From contig NZ_JABMCZ010000003.1 of assembly GCF_013186535.1 (NCBI RefSeq), forward strand, positions 2,232,001 through 2,296,000: a DNA stretch of 64,000 nucleotides, in the 5' to 3' direction. A program made the translations under genes and the position numbers. Shown here in pieces: positions 41,712 to 50,083 of the stretch. Each line of letters begins with the position of its first letter. Position 1 is the stretch's first letter. Below the pieces are notes generated by a model. That model made no database searches. It was not told where the DNA came from and was given only the letters and a program-made list of their open reading frames with translations. The DNA is from Nocardia terpenica (GTDB lineage Bacteria; Actinomycetota; Actinomycetes; Mycobacteriales; Mycobacteriaceae).

Positions 41712-42287
41712 TCATCTACGGGTCGTCGTCCTGGTAGTTGGCTTTGCTGCTTTCCGGCTGACTTCCTCGGCTCTGATCGCCGCGATGATGTTGTCCGGCC
41801 ACGGCGCAGATCGTGTCAACCGGTAGTAGCTGCGCACTCGACCACCTTCACGACGCTTCTTGTGGGTATAGTCCCAGCCGATGAAACGCAGATCACGTAG
41901 TCGGCGGTGCCAGTCTTCTTGAAATTCTTTCGCATTGGCCACGACCGCAAGCAGGTCCGACCGTATCCACTCGTCGGTCCCGAAGGCCAGCAGTAGTTCG
42001 CCGATTCGTCGCTGCGGCTCGTCGTAGGAGGCAGCCTGCCGGATCTGCTCGGCGAACTGGTCGAATGTCTTGAAGTAGTCTTTTTTACCAGCGTTGCACT
42101 CCGCGCATAACGGTTGCAGATTGTCGACGTCATTAGAGCCACCCCACGCCTGTGGCACTTTATGGTCTACGACCAGTTTGACACCATCATCAAGCGGGGT
42201 GCGGCCGCACGTTGCACAGCGTCCGGGCTGCAGGACCTGTGCGCGAACGCGGCCACTAATCCGTGCATCGATGCCGGTGTTCAACAC
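41712..42287 (-). CDS. HNH endonuclease
   Basis: A 191-residue HNH protein: zinc cysteines Cys24/Cys27 (GRCATCGRT) and Cys61/Cys64 (LCAECNAGKK), with Asp41-His42 (VVDHKVPQAWGG) and Asn56 making the metal-binding active site. The C-terminal half has a basic domain (FIGWDYTHKKRREGGRVRSYYRL) that could recognise DNA. It may be a second nuclease of the island, for instance a restriction enzyme or a methyl-directed nuclease. It converges with the Vsr-like gene, about 100 bases apart. Confidence 0.85.
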   Translation of the reverse strand: MLNTGIDARISGRVRAQVLQPGRCATCGRTPLDDGVKLVVDHKVPQAWGGSNDVDNLQPLCAECNAGKKDYFKTFDQFAEQIRQAASYDEPQRRIGELLLAFGTDEWIRSDLLAVVANAKEFQEDWHRRLRDLRFIGWDYTHKKRREGGRVRSYYRLTRSAPWPDNIIAAIRAEEVSRKAAKPTTRTTTRR

Positions 42288-43060
42288 CCGGCAGGATCGC
42301 AGTCAGCTCAGAGCTGTCTGGTAGCGGCAGGTCCTGCTCGTTCACAGCGTGAGGCTATCGGTCGCAGCGGCGGCGCTCGCAACCGCGGTAGGGGGAACAC
42401 ATCCTCGGAGTGGAAGTGCAGGCGGATCTGACGTGTCCCCGGGAACCTGTACCTGTCGGATCTTCGTCATATCACCGTGATCGGCGGGTATGTGCGCCAG
42501 GGCTTCACGGTGGGGTATCAGCTCGAAACGAGGAGGAGCGCAGCGGATCTCGACTAGGCCGGTGTATTGCACGCCTATCAGCGCGAGACGGTCGGGCTGG
42601 TCGGTCCGGAACGCTTTCCGGAGGCGGTGGATCTGTTCGGCTCATGGCCGTTCCGGAGCAGGACACGGCCAGTGCGGATTTCACGTTCAGGCCCGAGCTG
42701 ATTCTGGACGGGGGTGGCGACGGCCATCGAGTCGGCGCGAACTCGTAACGCGGCGAACGGTTTTCGGGCTCGGCGGCCCGGTGCCCGACGCACCGGGCCG
42801 TCGGCCCGGCCGGTTCGGGTGGTGCCGAATCGGCCGGGCGGGACGATATTTCGACGCCACCAACCCGGATGGTGGTGTCGCGCGGCCGAACGGGTCGCGG
42901 TTGTCGTCCCAGCGGTCGTGACGGTTCCGGCCCCAGTTCCGGATACGCCACTTACACTGTCGCGCATCGGCGGCGGGCGGTCACGGGTATCGGCCGGAGA
43001 TCGGGGTGGGATTCGTTCTCGAGGATGAGGGGGATCAGGGTAGACCCTGAGACGGCTCGA
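42288..43060. other. Gene-poor stretch with possible decayed coding DNA
   Basis: About 770 bases without a convincing gene. Short fragments read like protein (for example VLHAYQRETVGLVGPERF then PEAVDLFGSWPF from about 42566, and MAVPEQDTASADFTFRPELI in another frame from about 42642), separated by stops and frame changes, so a broken gene is possible. The end near 43000 returns to high G+C. It forms the right edge of the restriction-modification island. No integrase, transposase or tRNA is seen. Confidence 0.45.
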
Positions 43061-43477
43061 TCAGGCGATGGTGCGCCATTCGCCTTCGGGGGCGGCGTGG
43101 TCGATGTGCCAGCTGTGCACGCGGCGCGGGTGGATGCGAATGATCTCCTTGGCGAACCATTCCGGCGCCACCGGCGGCACCTCGACCGTGAGAATCTCTG
43201 CCACGCCGCGGATCTCGACCCCGCGGCCCCAGCCGGGCTTGACCTCGGCCGGATCGTCGGGCGTCATATCGTCCACCACGAAGCTCACATTCGGATTGGC
43301 CCGCACGTTGTGGTACCGCCGCGCATCCGGATTCGGGCCGCCGATGTCGATGGTCCCGTCGGCATTGAGCTGGAACGAGACCGGCACGATCTGAGGTTTG
43401 CCCTGGGCGGAGACGGTGGCGAGCCGACCGAGCCGCTGCCCGGTCAGGTAGGTGCTCTCGATGGCGGTGAAGGTCAT
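43061..43477 (-). CDS. PPOX-class F420-dependent oxidoreductase
   Basis: A 138-residue split-barrel protein of the F420-dependent PPOX class: YLTGQRLGRLATVSAQGKPQ at the start, RRYHNVRANPNVSFVVDD and GRGVEIRGVAEIL in the middle, and the tail WFAKEIIRIHPRRVHSWHID typical of the actinobacterial family. It probably binds F420 and reduces a small molecule; substrate unknown. Only distantly similar to the PPOX protein at 844-1263. Confidence 0.85.
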   Translation of the reverse strand: MTFTAIESTYLTGQRLGRLATVSAQGKPQIVPVSFQLNADGTIDIGGPNPDARRYHNVRANPNVSFVVDDMTPDDPAEVKPGWGRGVEIRGVAEILTVEVPPVAPEWFAKEIIRIHPRRVHSWHIDHAAPEGEWRTIA

Positions 43478-43657
43478 GGGGAGGACCCTAAAACCTCGAG
43501 TTAGCTCTAGGTCAAGGGTCGAAGGTCACATTATCAGGGGAATCTGTCCTACGCGCCGCGAGTATCTGCTCTGTCCGCAGCGACGAATACCCTACGACCG
43601 CAGTTATTTTCGCTGTTCGGGGGCGGTTCGTCCGAGCCTCCGGCCGCAGTATCCGGG

Positions 43658-44428
43658 ATGGTGCCCATGATCCAGGAACTAGTCGTAGCGGGTATCGGCG
43701 CGGTGGTGGGGGTGATCGTATTCATGGTCGGCGCGCGGGTCTGGCCGTCGGGGTGGCAGCGGGCGCACGAGGAGTCCGCCGGTGAGCTGGTGCTCGACCT
43801 GGTCAAGACCTTCTTCGTGGCGGTCGTCGCCTTCGTGGTGGTGCTCGGCTGGCAGCAGTACGACAATGCCGAGAGCCACACCATTACCGAGGCCAAGGGG
43901 CTGGTCGGAACCTATTGGCTCGCACACGATCTCCCCGATCCCGCCCATCAGCGCATCCAGGGCCTGGTGCGGCAGTACACCAATGAGGTGTTGGATCGCG
44001 AGTGGAGCCTGATGGACCGCGAGCACCGCCTCGACCCGGCCGCGCAGACCACGCTCACCTCGCTGGCCGAGGCCGTGGCCGAGATACCGTCGGCCGATTC
44101 CGGCGCCTCGGACGTGCGCAGCAAGGTATTCGACAATGTCGAGCAGGTGGTCCAGGCGCGGCAGGACCGCGCCGCCGACGCCGCCCGCAGCGTGCCCGAA
44201 TTCCTGATGATCGCACTGTATGTCGGCACGGCCCTGGTGCTGGTGAGCCCGGTGCTGTCCGGCTTCCGGATCACGCGCAGCACCATCATGATGATGGCGC
44301 TGCTCGGCGTGGTGATCGGTTCCGTCCTGCTGCAGATTCACAATCTCGACCACCCCTTCTCCGGCCAGACCGTGGTGCCGCGCGGCGCATTCGAGGACGC
44401 CCAGAGCGCCTACGGGCAGATCAACTAG
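43658..44428 (+). CDS. DUF4239-type membrane protein
   Basis: A 256-residue protein with helices at about residues 7-27 and 50-66 (VKTFFVAVVAFVVVLGWQQY), a soluble middle region (about 75-175) containing EAKGLVGTYWLAHDLPDPAH, and two C-terminal helices (IALYVGTALVLVSPVLSG, MMMALLGVVIGSVLLQI). This four-helix layout with a central helical domain is that of the DUF4239/bestrophin-like proteins. Function unknown. Confidence 0.75.
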   Translation: MVPMIQELVVAGIGAVVGVIVFMVGARVWPSGWQRAHEESAGELVLDLVKTFFVAVVAFVVVLGWQQYDNAESHTITEAKGLVGTYWLAHDLPDPAHQRIQGLVRQYTNEVLDREWSLMDREHRLDPAAQTTLTSLAEAVAEIPSADSGASDVRSKVFDNVEQVVQARQDRAADAARSVPEFLMIALYVGTALVLVSPVLSGFRITRSTIMMMALLGVVIGSVLLQIHNLDHPFSGQTVVPRGAFEDAQSAYGQIN

Positions 44429-44457
44429 CCACTCTCGAACGAATGCGAGGTGCGCCC

Positions 44458-45678
44458 ATGACATCCCGTCACCCCCGTCCGCACATCCGCTGCTACACGG
44501 GCACATTCGCGATCATGCTCGCCACCGCCCTGCTCACGGCCCCCGCCGCCGCGACCCCACCCGGAATCGACACCGGCAGTGCAGGTCCGGGAATAGGGGC
44601 CGGTGACGCTGGGCCGGACGGCGCAGCGCCCGACGCCGCGACAGGTGGTGTTGCCTCCGGTATCGGGACCGGTAGCGCCGCCCCGGGCGGTGCGACCGGC
44701 TGGGCCGCGCCTGGTGGTGTTGCTCCGAGCCCCGGGACCGACGGTGCCGCGCCCGGCGGTGGTGTTCTGAGAATCGGGACCGGCACGACCGGTAGTAGCG
44801 CCCCAGGCAGTCGAGGGGGCGATTCGACCGGCAGTGCTGGACTGGGCGATACCGGTAGCGCCGATCTCGGGCGTCCGTTGCGGCTGGCGCCCTCGCCGCC
44901 GCCGCGGGTTGCCGAACATCATTCCGGTGGAGGCGAACTCGTTGTTCCTGCGCCGGGCAAGACAACCACTTCGGTGCCCAACCGCCCGCCCGCGGCGGCC
45001 GAAACCCCTATCGCTGTGCCGGGAGTCGACAGCGGAAGTGTGCAGGCCGCGTGTCTGGGCAGTGCCGTCGCCGGAAGTTCGATGATCCTGTTGGGGCTGC
45101 TGACCGGCAGTGGATTGAGCGGGTCCGGCTCGGCGCTGGGGTCTGCCGGTGTGGGGTCCGCGGGTGCCGGTGTCGGCGTCGGGTCTGCCGGTGTCGGGGT
45201 GGGTGTGGGGTCTGCCGGGGCCGGAGTGGGTGTGGGACCGGCTGGTTCGTTCGCGGGCGTGGGGTCGGCGGGTTCCGGTGTCGGCGTGGGGTCGGCCGGT
45301 CCCGCGCTCGGGAGTGCTGCGGTGGGGAGTGCGGCGACCGGGAGTGCCATTCTGACCTGCCTGCTTGCGCTGCCGAGTCAGCCGCCCGCGCCGGAGAGTC
45401 CCCTGCAGCTGTCGCCGCCGCGGGTGGCACCGATCGTGCCGTTCGCCCCGGTCGTCGCGCCCGTCGCCGTGCCCCCGCCGCCGCTCGCGGTGCCGCCCCC
45501 GGCGCCGCCCAAGCCGGTGGTGGTCCCGCCGCGCGCCGCGTATGTCCCGCCTCCGCCGGAGAGCGCCGCTCCGCCGCCGACCGGCCTGGGGACGGTGAAA
45601 ATCATGACGATTCTGGTCGTTTCGACGCTGCTCGGGGCGGGCGGGGTGGCGGCGCGGGGGCGGGGGCGGGCCCGCTAG
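44458..45678 (+). CDS. Secreted or anchored Gly/Ala/Ser-rich repetitive protein
   Basis: A 406-residue low-complexity protein. It has an N-terminal signal peptide (CYTGTFAIMLATALLTAPAAA), a long Gly/Ala/Ser/Thr region with irregular GTGSAAPGG-like units, a second region of GVGSAGAGVGVGSAG repeats near residues 220-290, a proline-rich stretch (VPPPPLAVPPPAPPKPVVVP), and a C-terminal hydrophobic helix followed by RGRGRAR, which could anchor it. Four cysteines in two places suggest structure. Coding status rests on the signal peptide, tail and open frame; repetitive GC-rich DNA can fake open frames. It follows the DUF4239 gene by 29 bases. Confidence 0.6.
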   Translation: MTSRHPRPHIRCYTGTFAIMLATALLTAPAAATPPGIDTGSAGPGIGAGDAGPDGAAPDAATGGVASGIGTGSAAPGGATGWAAPGGVAPSPGTDGAAPGGGVLRIGTGTTGSSAPGSRGGDSTGSAGLGDTGSADLGRPLRLAPSPPPRVAEHHSGGGELVVPAPGKTTTSVPNRPPAAAETPIAVPGVDSGSVQAACLGSAVAGSSMILLGLLTGSGLSGSGSALGSAGVGSAGAGVGVGSAGVGVGVGSAGAGVGVGPAGSFAGVGSAGSGVGVGSAGPALGSAAVGSAATGSAILTCLLALPSQPPAPESPLQLSPPRVAPIVPFAPVVAPVAVPPPPLAVPPPAPPKPVVVPPRAAYVPPPPESAAPPPTGLGTVKIMTILVVSTLLGAGGVAARGRGRAR

Positions 45679-45701
45679 CGACGCATTCTGGTCCGATTCC
45701 C

Positions 45702-45730
45702 GGGACAACGGCCCGCGCCCTGGCTAGTGT
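45702..45730 (+). promoter_or_regulatory. Promoter of peptide-binding lipoprotein 1
   Basis: GGGACA (45702-45707), 17 bases, TAGTGT (45725-45730). The same layout and neighbouring bases (CTGGCTA-TGTCC) recur before the paralogous gene at 49961-49989, which supports both. Confidence 0.6.
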
Positions 45731-45823
45731 CCGTTTCACTTCGTGGCGTTCGGTTGGGCCCGCCGTGGTGGATCCCGGGTGGGCCGCGGGCGACTCGAAC
45801 TGTCTCGAATACGGGAGAGCGCG

Positions 45824-47425
45824 TTGAGATTCACACGATTAGGTGCGTTGATGGCGGCGGGGTTGCTGGCCACGAGCCTGGGCCTCGCGGGATGCTCGTC
45901 GGGCGGGGGTGACGCTGCCTCCGGATACGTGCTGGCGAACGGGGGAGAACCGCAGAATCCGCTGACGACGGCCAACTTCAACGACAACTACGCCGGTCGC
46001 GTCGTCGACCGGCTGTTCGCCGGACTGAAGTACTACGACGCCGACGGCAAGGCGCACAACGAGATGGCGCAGTCCATCCAGACCCCCGACCGCATCCATT
46101 ACACGATCACCATCAAACCCGACTGGAAGTTCACCGACGGCACGACGGTGACGGCCAAGTCGTTCGTCGACGCGTGGAACTACGCGGCGCTCGGCAGCAA
46201 CGGCCAGCTGGACAGCTACGTGTACGAGCCCATCGTGGGATTCGACGACGTGAACTCGAAAACCCCGACCGCGCAGACCATGTCGGGCCTGAAGGTGGTC
46301 GACGACCACACCTTCACCGTGCAGCTGAAGCACCCCTCCATCGACTTCGAGGACGGGCTCGGCTTCGCGCCGTTCTATCCCCTGCCCGACGTGGCCTTCA
46401 AGGATATGCGGGCGTTCGGCAATCACCCGATCGGCAACGGCCCCTACAAGTTCGTGAAGTGGGACCACAATGTCGCTATCGACGTGGCCGCGAATCCGGA
46501 CTATCACGGCGGCCGCCCGGCGCGGAACAAGGGCATCCGCTTCGTCATGTACCAGTCCCTGGACACCGCCTACGCCGACCTGCAGGCGGGCAATCTCGAT
46601 GTGCTGGACACGATTCCGGAGAGCGCGGCCGCGACCTACCGGAAAGACCTCGGCGACCGGGCCCTCACCAAGCCGACCGCGCAGAGCGCCAATATCGGTA
46701 TCCAGCCCAATGTTCCGCACTTCGGCGGGCAGGAGGGCGTGCTGCGCCGCAAGGCCCTCTCGATGGCGATCAACCGGGAGCAGATCTGCGACAACATCTT
46801 CCACGGCACCCGCATCCCGTCGCGCGACTTCACCGCCGCCACGCTGCCCGGCTTCGATCCGAACCTGCCCGGCTCGGAGGTGCTGAACTACAACCCGGAC
46901 GAGGCGAAAAAGCTGTGGGCGCAGGCGAATGCGATCTCGCCCTGGTCGGGCCGCTACGAGATCGCCTACAACGCCGACGGCGGCCACCAGGCATGGATCG
47001 ACGCCGTGGCCAACAGCATCAAGAACATCCTCGGCATCGACGCGATCGGCGTCTCGTACCCGACATTCAGCCAGTTGCGCGCCGACATCACCAACCACAC
47101 CGTCGGCAAGGCGTTCCGCTACGGCTGGCAGGGTGACTACCCCACCATGCTGCAGTTCCTCACCGCCATGTACTACAGCGCCTCCGGCACCGACAACGTC
47201 GACTACAAGAACCCCGCCTACGACCACCTGATCGACGCCGCCCTCTCCGCCCCCACCGAACAGGACGCCTACAAAATCGTCGCCCAAGCCCAGGAAATGC
47301 TGTTCCGCGACATGGTCGACATCCCCGTGCTCAACTACGTCGCCACCGGAGGCTTCTCGACCAAGGTCAAGAACGTCGTCTTCACCTGGAGCGGTCTGTT
47401 CGACTACGAGAACATCCAGAAGTAG
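45824..47425 (+). CDS. Family 5 peptide-binding lipoprotein 1
   Basis: A 533-residue extracellular solute-binding protein of the oligopeptide/dipeptide ABC type (SBP_bac_5): lipobox LGLAGCSSGG, then NPLTTANFNDNYAGRVVDRLF, WKFTDGTTVTAKSFVDAWN, the family signature around NGPYKFVKWDHN, and LNYVATGGFSTKVKNVVF near the end. It would capture peptides or similar ligands outside the membrane. No permease or ATPase gene is beside it. The start codon is TTG 45824 preceded by GGGAG. Closely similar over its whole length to the protein at 50084-51694. Confidence 0.9.
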   Translation: MRFTRLGALMAAGLLATSLGLAGCSSGGGDAASGYVLANGGEPQNPLTTANFNDNYAGRVVDRLFAGLKYYDADGKAHNEMAQSIQTPDRIHYTITIKPDWKFTDGTTVTAKSFVDAWNYAALGSNGQLDSYVYEPIVGFDDVNSKTPTAQTMSGLKVVDDHTFTVQLKHPSIDFEDGLGFAPFYPLPDVAFKDMRAFGNHPIGNGPYKFVKWDHNVAIDVAANPDYHGGRPARNKGIRFVMYQSLDTAYADLQAGNLDVLDTIPESAAATYRKDLGDRALTKPTAQSANIGIQPNVPHFGGQEGVLRRKALSMAINREQICDNIFHGTRIPSRDFTAATLPGFDPNLPGSEVLNYNPDEAKKLWAQANAISPWSGRYEIAYNADGGHQAWIDAVANSIKNILGIDAIGVSYPTFSQLRADITNHTVGKAFRYGWQGDYPTMLQFLTAMYYSASGTDNVDYKNPAYDHLIDAALSAPTEQDAYKIVAQAQEMLFRDMVDIPVLNYVATGGFSTKVKNVVFTWSGLFDYENIQK

Positions 47426-47431
47426 TCGCGG

Positions 47432-48550
47432 TCACCGGGTGTGCGCGTCCAGCCACTGCGCCAGGGCGTCGAGCGCTGTCCGATCGATCGGCTGGAAGTT
47501 GTCGGCGAGCGCATCCGGTGTGTGGCCGAGAGAGTGTCCGAGGCCGGAAAACATCCGCAGGGTGTGGTCGTGGTTTCCGGTGAGCTGTAGGGCGGTGTCG
47601 AGGGCAATCGCACCGGAGGATGGGACATTCGCGTCCTCCGCGCCCTGCAGCACCAGCACCGGTCCGGTCAGCTTCGGGGCTTGGTCGAGCACCGTCGGTA
47701 GCGCGCGGCCGGGTCCGTAGATGGACTCGCCGCCGGGTCGCATGAGTTCATCGGTGTATTGCTCTGCCACAGGGCGGTATTCGAGATCTACATCCAACAG
47801 GCCATCGTGATTCAAGTCGAACATGGGCTGGACGCTGAAATCTCGTGCCGTCGCATCGACCGCGGCACCGAGCACGCCGCTACGAGCCATCAATCCTCCG
47901 CCGCCGGACCAGGCCCGCCGCAGTTCCTCGGGTCCCAACTTCCCGTTCACCGCGAACCGGTGCAGGTATGCCGCCTGCACCTGCTCGGTCTGATACGCGA
48001 ACACCGCCCGCCACGGAACCGTCACGGCCCCTTGGAATACCGTCCCCGCCAGCTCTGGGTGCGCAGCCGCGAGCGCCGCCGCGACCGTACTGCCCTCGCT
48101 CCAGCCGTACAGGAACACCCGATGTGGGTCCACATGCGAATCATGTTCGGCCGCTTGGAGAACCTGCTCGGCATCGTCGCGCATGCCGTTCAGATCCAGC
48201 TTGGTGTAGTAGCTCGCAGAGTCCACATCGCCGGGTCCGCGGACATACCGCTTGTTGTACCGCATGACCGCGTAGCCGCGCCCTGTCAAGTCGTTGGCGA
48301 TATCCAGGAAGATGTGCGAGCTGCCGATGTCGGCGTTCAGGTCCTCGGCGTTGGAGCCCGGAATCAGCACTACGACAGGCGCATTGCGTGCCCCGGTCGG
48401 ATAATCCAGCTCCCCGGTGGCAGTGAAATCCCCGAATTGAAAGCTGAACTGCTCATGTTCGACGGTCGAATCGGCGTGTGCCGCCCCACCACAGCTCAGC
48501 GCCGCAATGAGCCCTGCGGCCAGGACTGCACGGATCTTCATGGTCCTCAT
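47432..48550 (-). CDS. Secreted alpha/beta-hydrolase
   Basis: A 372-residue hydrolase with a cleavable signal (VLAAGLIAALSCGGAAHA), dienelactone-hydrolase/prolyl-oligopeptidase-like core: oxyanion region VVVLIPGSNAEDLN, nucleophile motif LYGWSEGSTVAAA, late Asp in VLQGAEDANVPSS and His in FSGLGHSLGHTP. An internal FDLNHDGLLDVDLEYR has the spacing of a calcium-binding EF-hand/dockerin-like loop. Its ATG overlaps the stop of the MerR gene (ATGA), so it is the regulator's operon partner. Substrate unknown. Confidence 0.85.
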   Translation of the reverse strand: MRTMKIRAVLAAGLIAALSCGGAAHADSTVEHEQFSFQFGDFTATGELDYPTGARNAPVVVLIPGSNAEDLNADIGSSHIFLDIANDLTGRGYAVMRYNKRYVRGPGDVDSASYYTKLDLNGMRDDAEQVLQAAEHDSHVDPHRVFLYGWSEGSTVAAALAAAHPELAGTVFQGAVTVPWRAVFAYQTEQVQAAYLHRFAVNGKLGPEELRRAWSGGGGLMARSGVLGAAVDATARDFSVQPMFDLNHDGLLDVDLEYRPVAEQYTDELMRPGGESIYGPGRALPTVLDQAPKLTGPVLVLQGAEDANVPSSGAIALDTALQLTGNHDHTLRMFSGLGHSLGHTPDALADNFQPIDRTALDALAQWLDAHTR

Positions 48551-48945
48551 CCAAGCAGCGAATCGTTCACCTGTGCTCGGAAACCCTCGCAGTGGTCAAG
48601 AGCGTTGTCGTGGGGGCAGGCGAGGAGGAGGTGCAAGTAGGTTCGGGCGGTGGCCAGTTCGGTCAGGGTGGTTTCGATGGTGGTGATGCGGGCGGTGACG
48701 ATGTCGCGCCAGTTGTGGGGGCGGGTGGAATCGCCCAGGATGGTGGCGATTTCGTCGATGGACATGTGGGCGGTGGAGCGCCACAGGCGGATCAGGGCGA
48801 TGCGGTAGAGCTGGTCTCGGTCGTAGTAGCGCTGGCCGCCGCGGCGGGCGGGGGTGAGCAGGCCGCGGCGTTCCCAGTAGTGCAGCGTCGACAGGGGGAT
48901 GGCGAAGTGGTCGGCGACTTGCCGGATCGAAGCCAGGTCGTTCAC
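48547..48945 (-). CDS. MerR-family regulator
   Basis: A 132-residue MerR-type regulator: winged helix at the N-terminus (IRQVADHFAIPLSTLHYWER, then GLLTPARRGGQRYYDRDQL), helices RIALIRLWRSTAHMSIDEIA, a dimerisation coil (ARITTIETTLTELATARTYL) and a short tail with two cysteines (ACPHD, DHCEGF) that might sense thiol stress or metal. GTG 48945 is chosen because the winged helix begins at once. It overlaps the hydrolase and is divergent from the LLM oxidoreductase, with a palindrome between. Confidence 0.85.
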   Translation of the reverse strand: MNDLASIRQVADHFAIPLSTLHYWERRGLLTPARRGGQRYYDRDQLYRIALIRLWRSTAHMSIDEIATILGDSTRPHNWRDIVTARITTIETTLTELATARTYLHLLLACPHDNALDHCEGFRAQVNDSLLG

Positions 48946-48958
48946 CGCATCAGTTGAA

Positions 48959-48974
48959 CTCAACCGCGGTTGAG
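48959..48974. promoter_or_regulatory. Candidate MerR operator
   Basis: CTCAACCGCGGTTGAG, a perfect 16-bp palindrome 14 bases from the MerR start and 46 from the opposite LLM start. MerR regulators bind such dyads between -35 and -10 elements of the promoter they control. Confidence 0.65.
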
Positions 48975-49019
48975 CGGGCAAGGTCGGTCGCGACAGCATT
49001 GCGACGTGAAAGAGGCCCC

Positions 49020-49940
49020 ATGCCCGTGCAACTCGGTGTTTCCCTGCCCACCTTCGTGTCCGGCGGCGCCACGATCGGCGACATTCCGGCCCTGGCCCGG
49101 CATGTCGAGCGGGCCGGGCTGGACGCGGTGTGGGTCGGCGACCATCTGGGCGGGCCGACACCGTTTCTGGAGAGCGTGGTCGCGCTCAGCGCCGCCGCCG
49201 CGGTCACCGAGCGGGTGCGGTTGGGCTTCGGGGTCATGCTGCTCGCGCTGCGGCAGCAGGCGTGGGCCGCCAAACAGCTGTCCTCCCTGCAGTATCTGTC
49301 CCGCGACCGGGTGGTCCTCGGCATCGGCGCGGGCGGGCATCCGGACGAATGGCCCGCCGGTGGCATCGAATTCGGCGATCGCGGACGCCGGACCGAGGTC
49401 ATGCTGCGCGCCCTGCCCGACCTGTTCGCGGGCCATCCGACCGCGCTGGGCACCGTACCCGGTGAGCCCGTAATCACGCTCGCGCCAGCGGTTTCCGCGC
49501 CGCCGATCTGGATCGGCGGCATGTCCGACCGCGCCCTGCGCCGCGTTCTCGAGCACGGCACGGGGTGGCTCGCCTCGCTGCTGACCCCGGGGCAACTCGC
49601 CGAACACACCGCCCGCCTGACGGCCATGGCGTCCGAAACCGGCTCGCGCACACCCGATATCGGCACCACGGTCTTCGCCGACCTGAATGCCGGTGGCGAA
49701 CGGGAACATTCCGGCCACACCCGCGTGATCGGTTTCCTCCGCTCGCTGACCGGCGCGCGCGGACTGTCCGAGCGGCAGGCCGACCGCCTGGTGGTCAGCG
49801 GCCCGCCCGCGAAACTGGCCGATCGGCTGCACCGCTACCGCGAGGCGGGCGCGAACACCTTCGTCGTCAACCTGTCCGGCAGCGATCTACCCGGGCAGTA
49901 CGATCTGCTCGCTCGAACCCGGGAATTGTTGGCCGATTGA
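49020..49940 (+). CDS. LLM-class F420-dependent oxidoreductase
   Basis: A 306-residue luciferase-like TIM barrel: LGVSLPTFVSGGATIGDIPA, HVERAGLDAVWVGDHL, VRLGFGVMLLALRQ, LSRDRVVLGIGAGGHPDEW, and VVNLSGSDLP near the end. These enzymes use F420 or FMN to oxidise or reduce alcohols, imines or similar. Preceded by AAAGAGG about five bases before ATG 49020. Divergent from the MerR gene with which it shares the palindrome, so probably its regulated target. Confidence 0.88.
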   Translation: MPVQLGVSLPTFVSGGATIGDIPALARHVERAGLDAVWVGDHLGGPTPFLESVVALSAAAAVTERVRLGFGVMLLALRQQAWAAKQLSSLQYLSRDRVVLGIGAGGHPDEWPAGGIEFGDRGRRTEVMLRALPDLFAGHPTALGTVPGEPVITLAPAVSAPPIWIGGMSDRALRRVLEHGTGWLASLLTPGQLAEHTARLTAMASETGSRTPDIGTTVFADLNAGGEREHSGHTRVIGFLRSLTGARGLSERQADRLVVSGPPAKLADRLHRYREAGANTFVVNLSGSDLPGQYDLLARTRELLAD

Positions 49941-49960
49941 GAATACGGGTGGTCAATCGG

Positions 49961-49989
49961 GTGACAAGCTGTCTTTACCTGGCTACTGT
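49961..49989 (+). promoter_or_regulatory. Promoter of peptide-binding lipoprotein 2
   Basis: GTGACA (49961-49966), 17 bases, TACTGT (49984-49989), giving a 5' untranslated region of about 90 bases. It aligns with the promoter at 45702-45730. Confidence 0.65.
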
Positions 49990-50083
49990 CCCAGAGCAAT
50001 CCGATATGTCGATTGCGTGACGTATCGGCGGCGTCGCGGTGCGTTCCCGGGGCGCTGAACGATCTCGAGAACGGATTGAGCGC

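Noticed and set aside
42505..42967. Two minus-strand frames of 129 and 148 codons in the gene-poor stretch
   Set aside because: Composition is Arg/Pro/Thr-rich shadow-like, the frames overlap each other, and neither has a start signal or domain.
38518..43060. Integrase, transposase, att site or tRNA marking the restriction island as an integrative element
   Set aside because: I looked for these at both edges and saw none; the island may have come by homologous or illegitimate recombination.
44425..45708. 427-codon minus-strand frame opposite the Gly/Ala-rich protein
   Set aside because: No signal peptide or domain; Arg/Thr/Gly-rich shadow of the repeats. The plus-strand frame has signal peptide and anchor.
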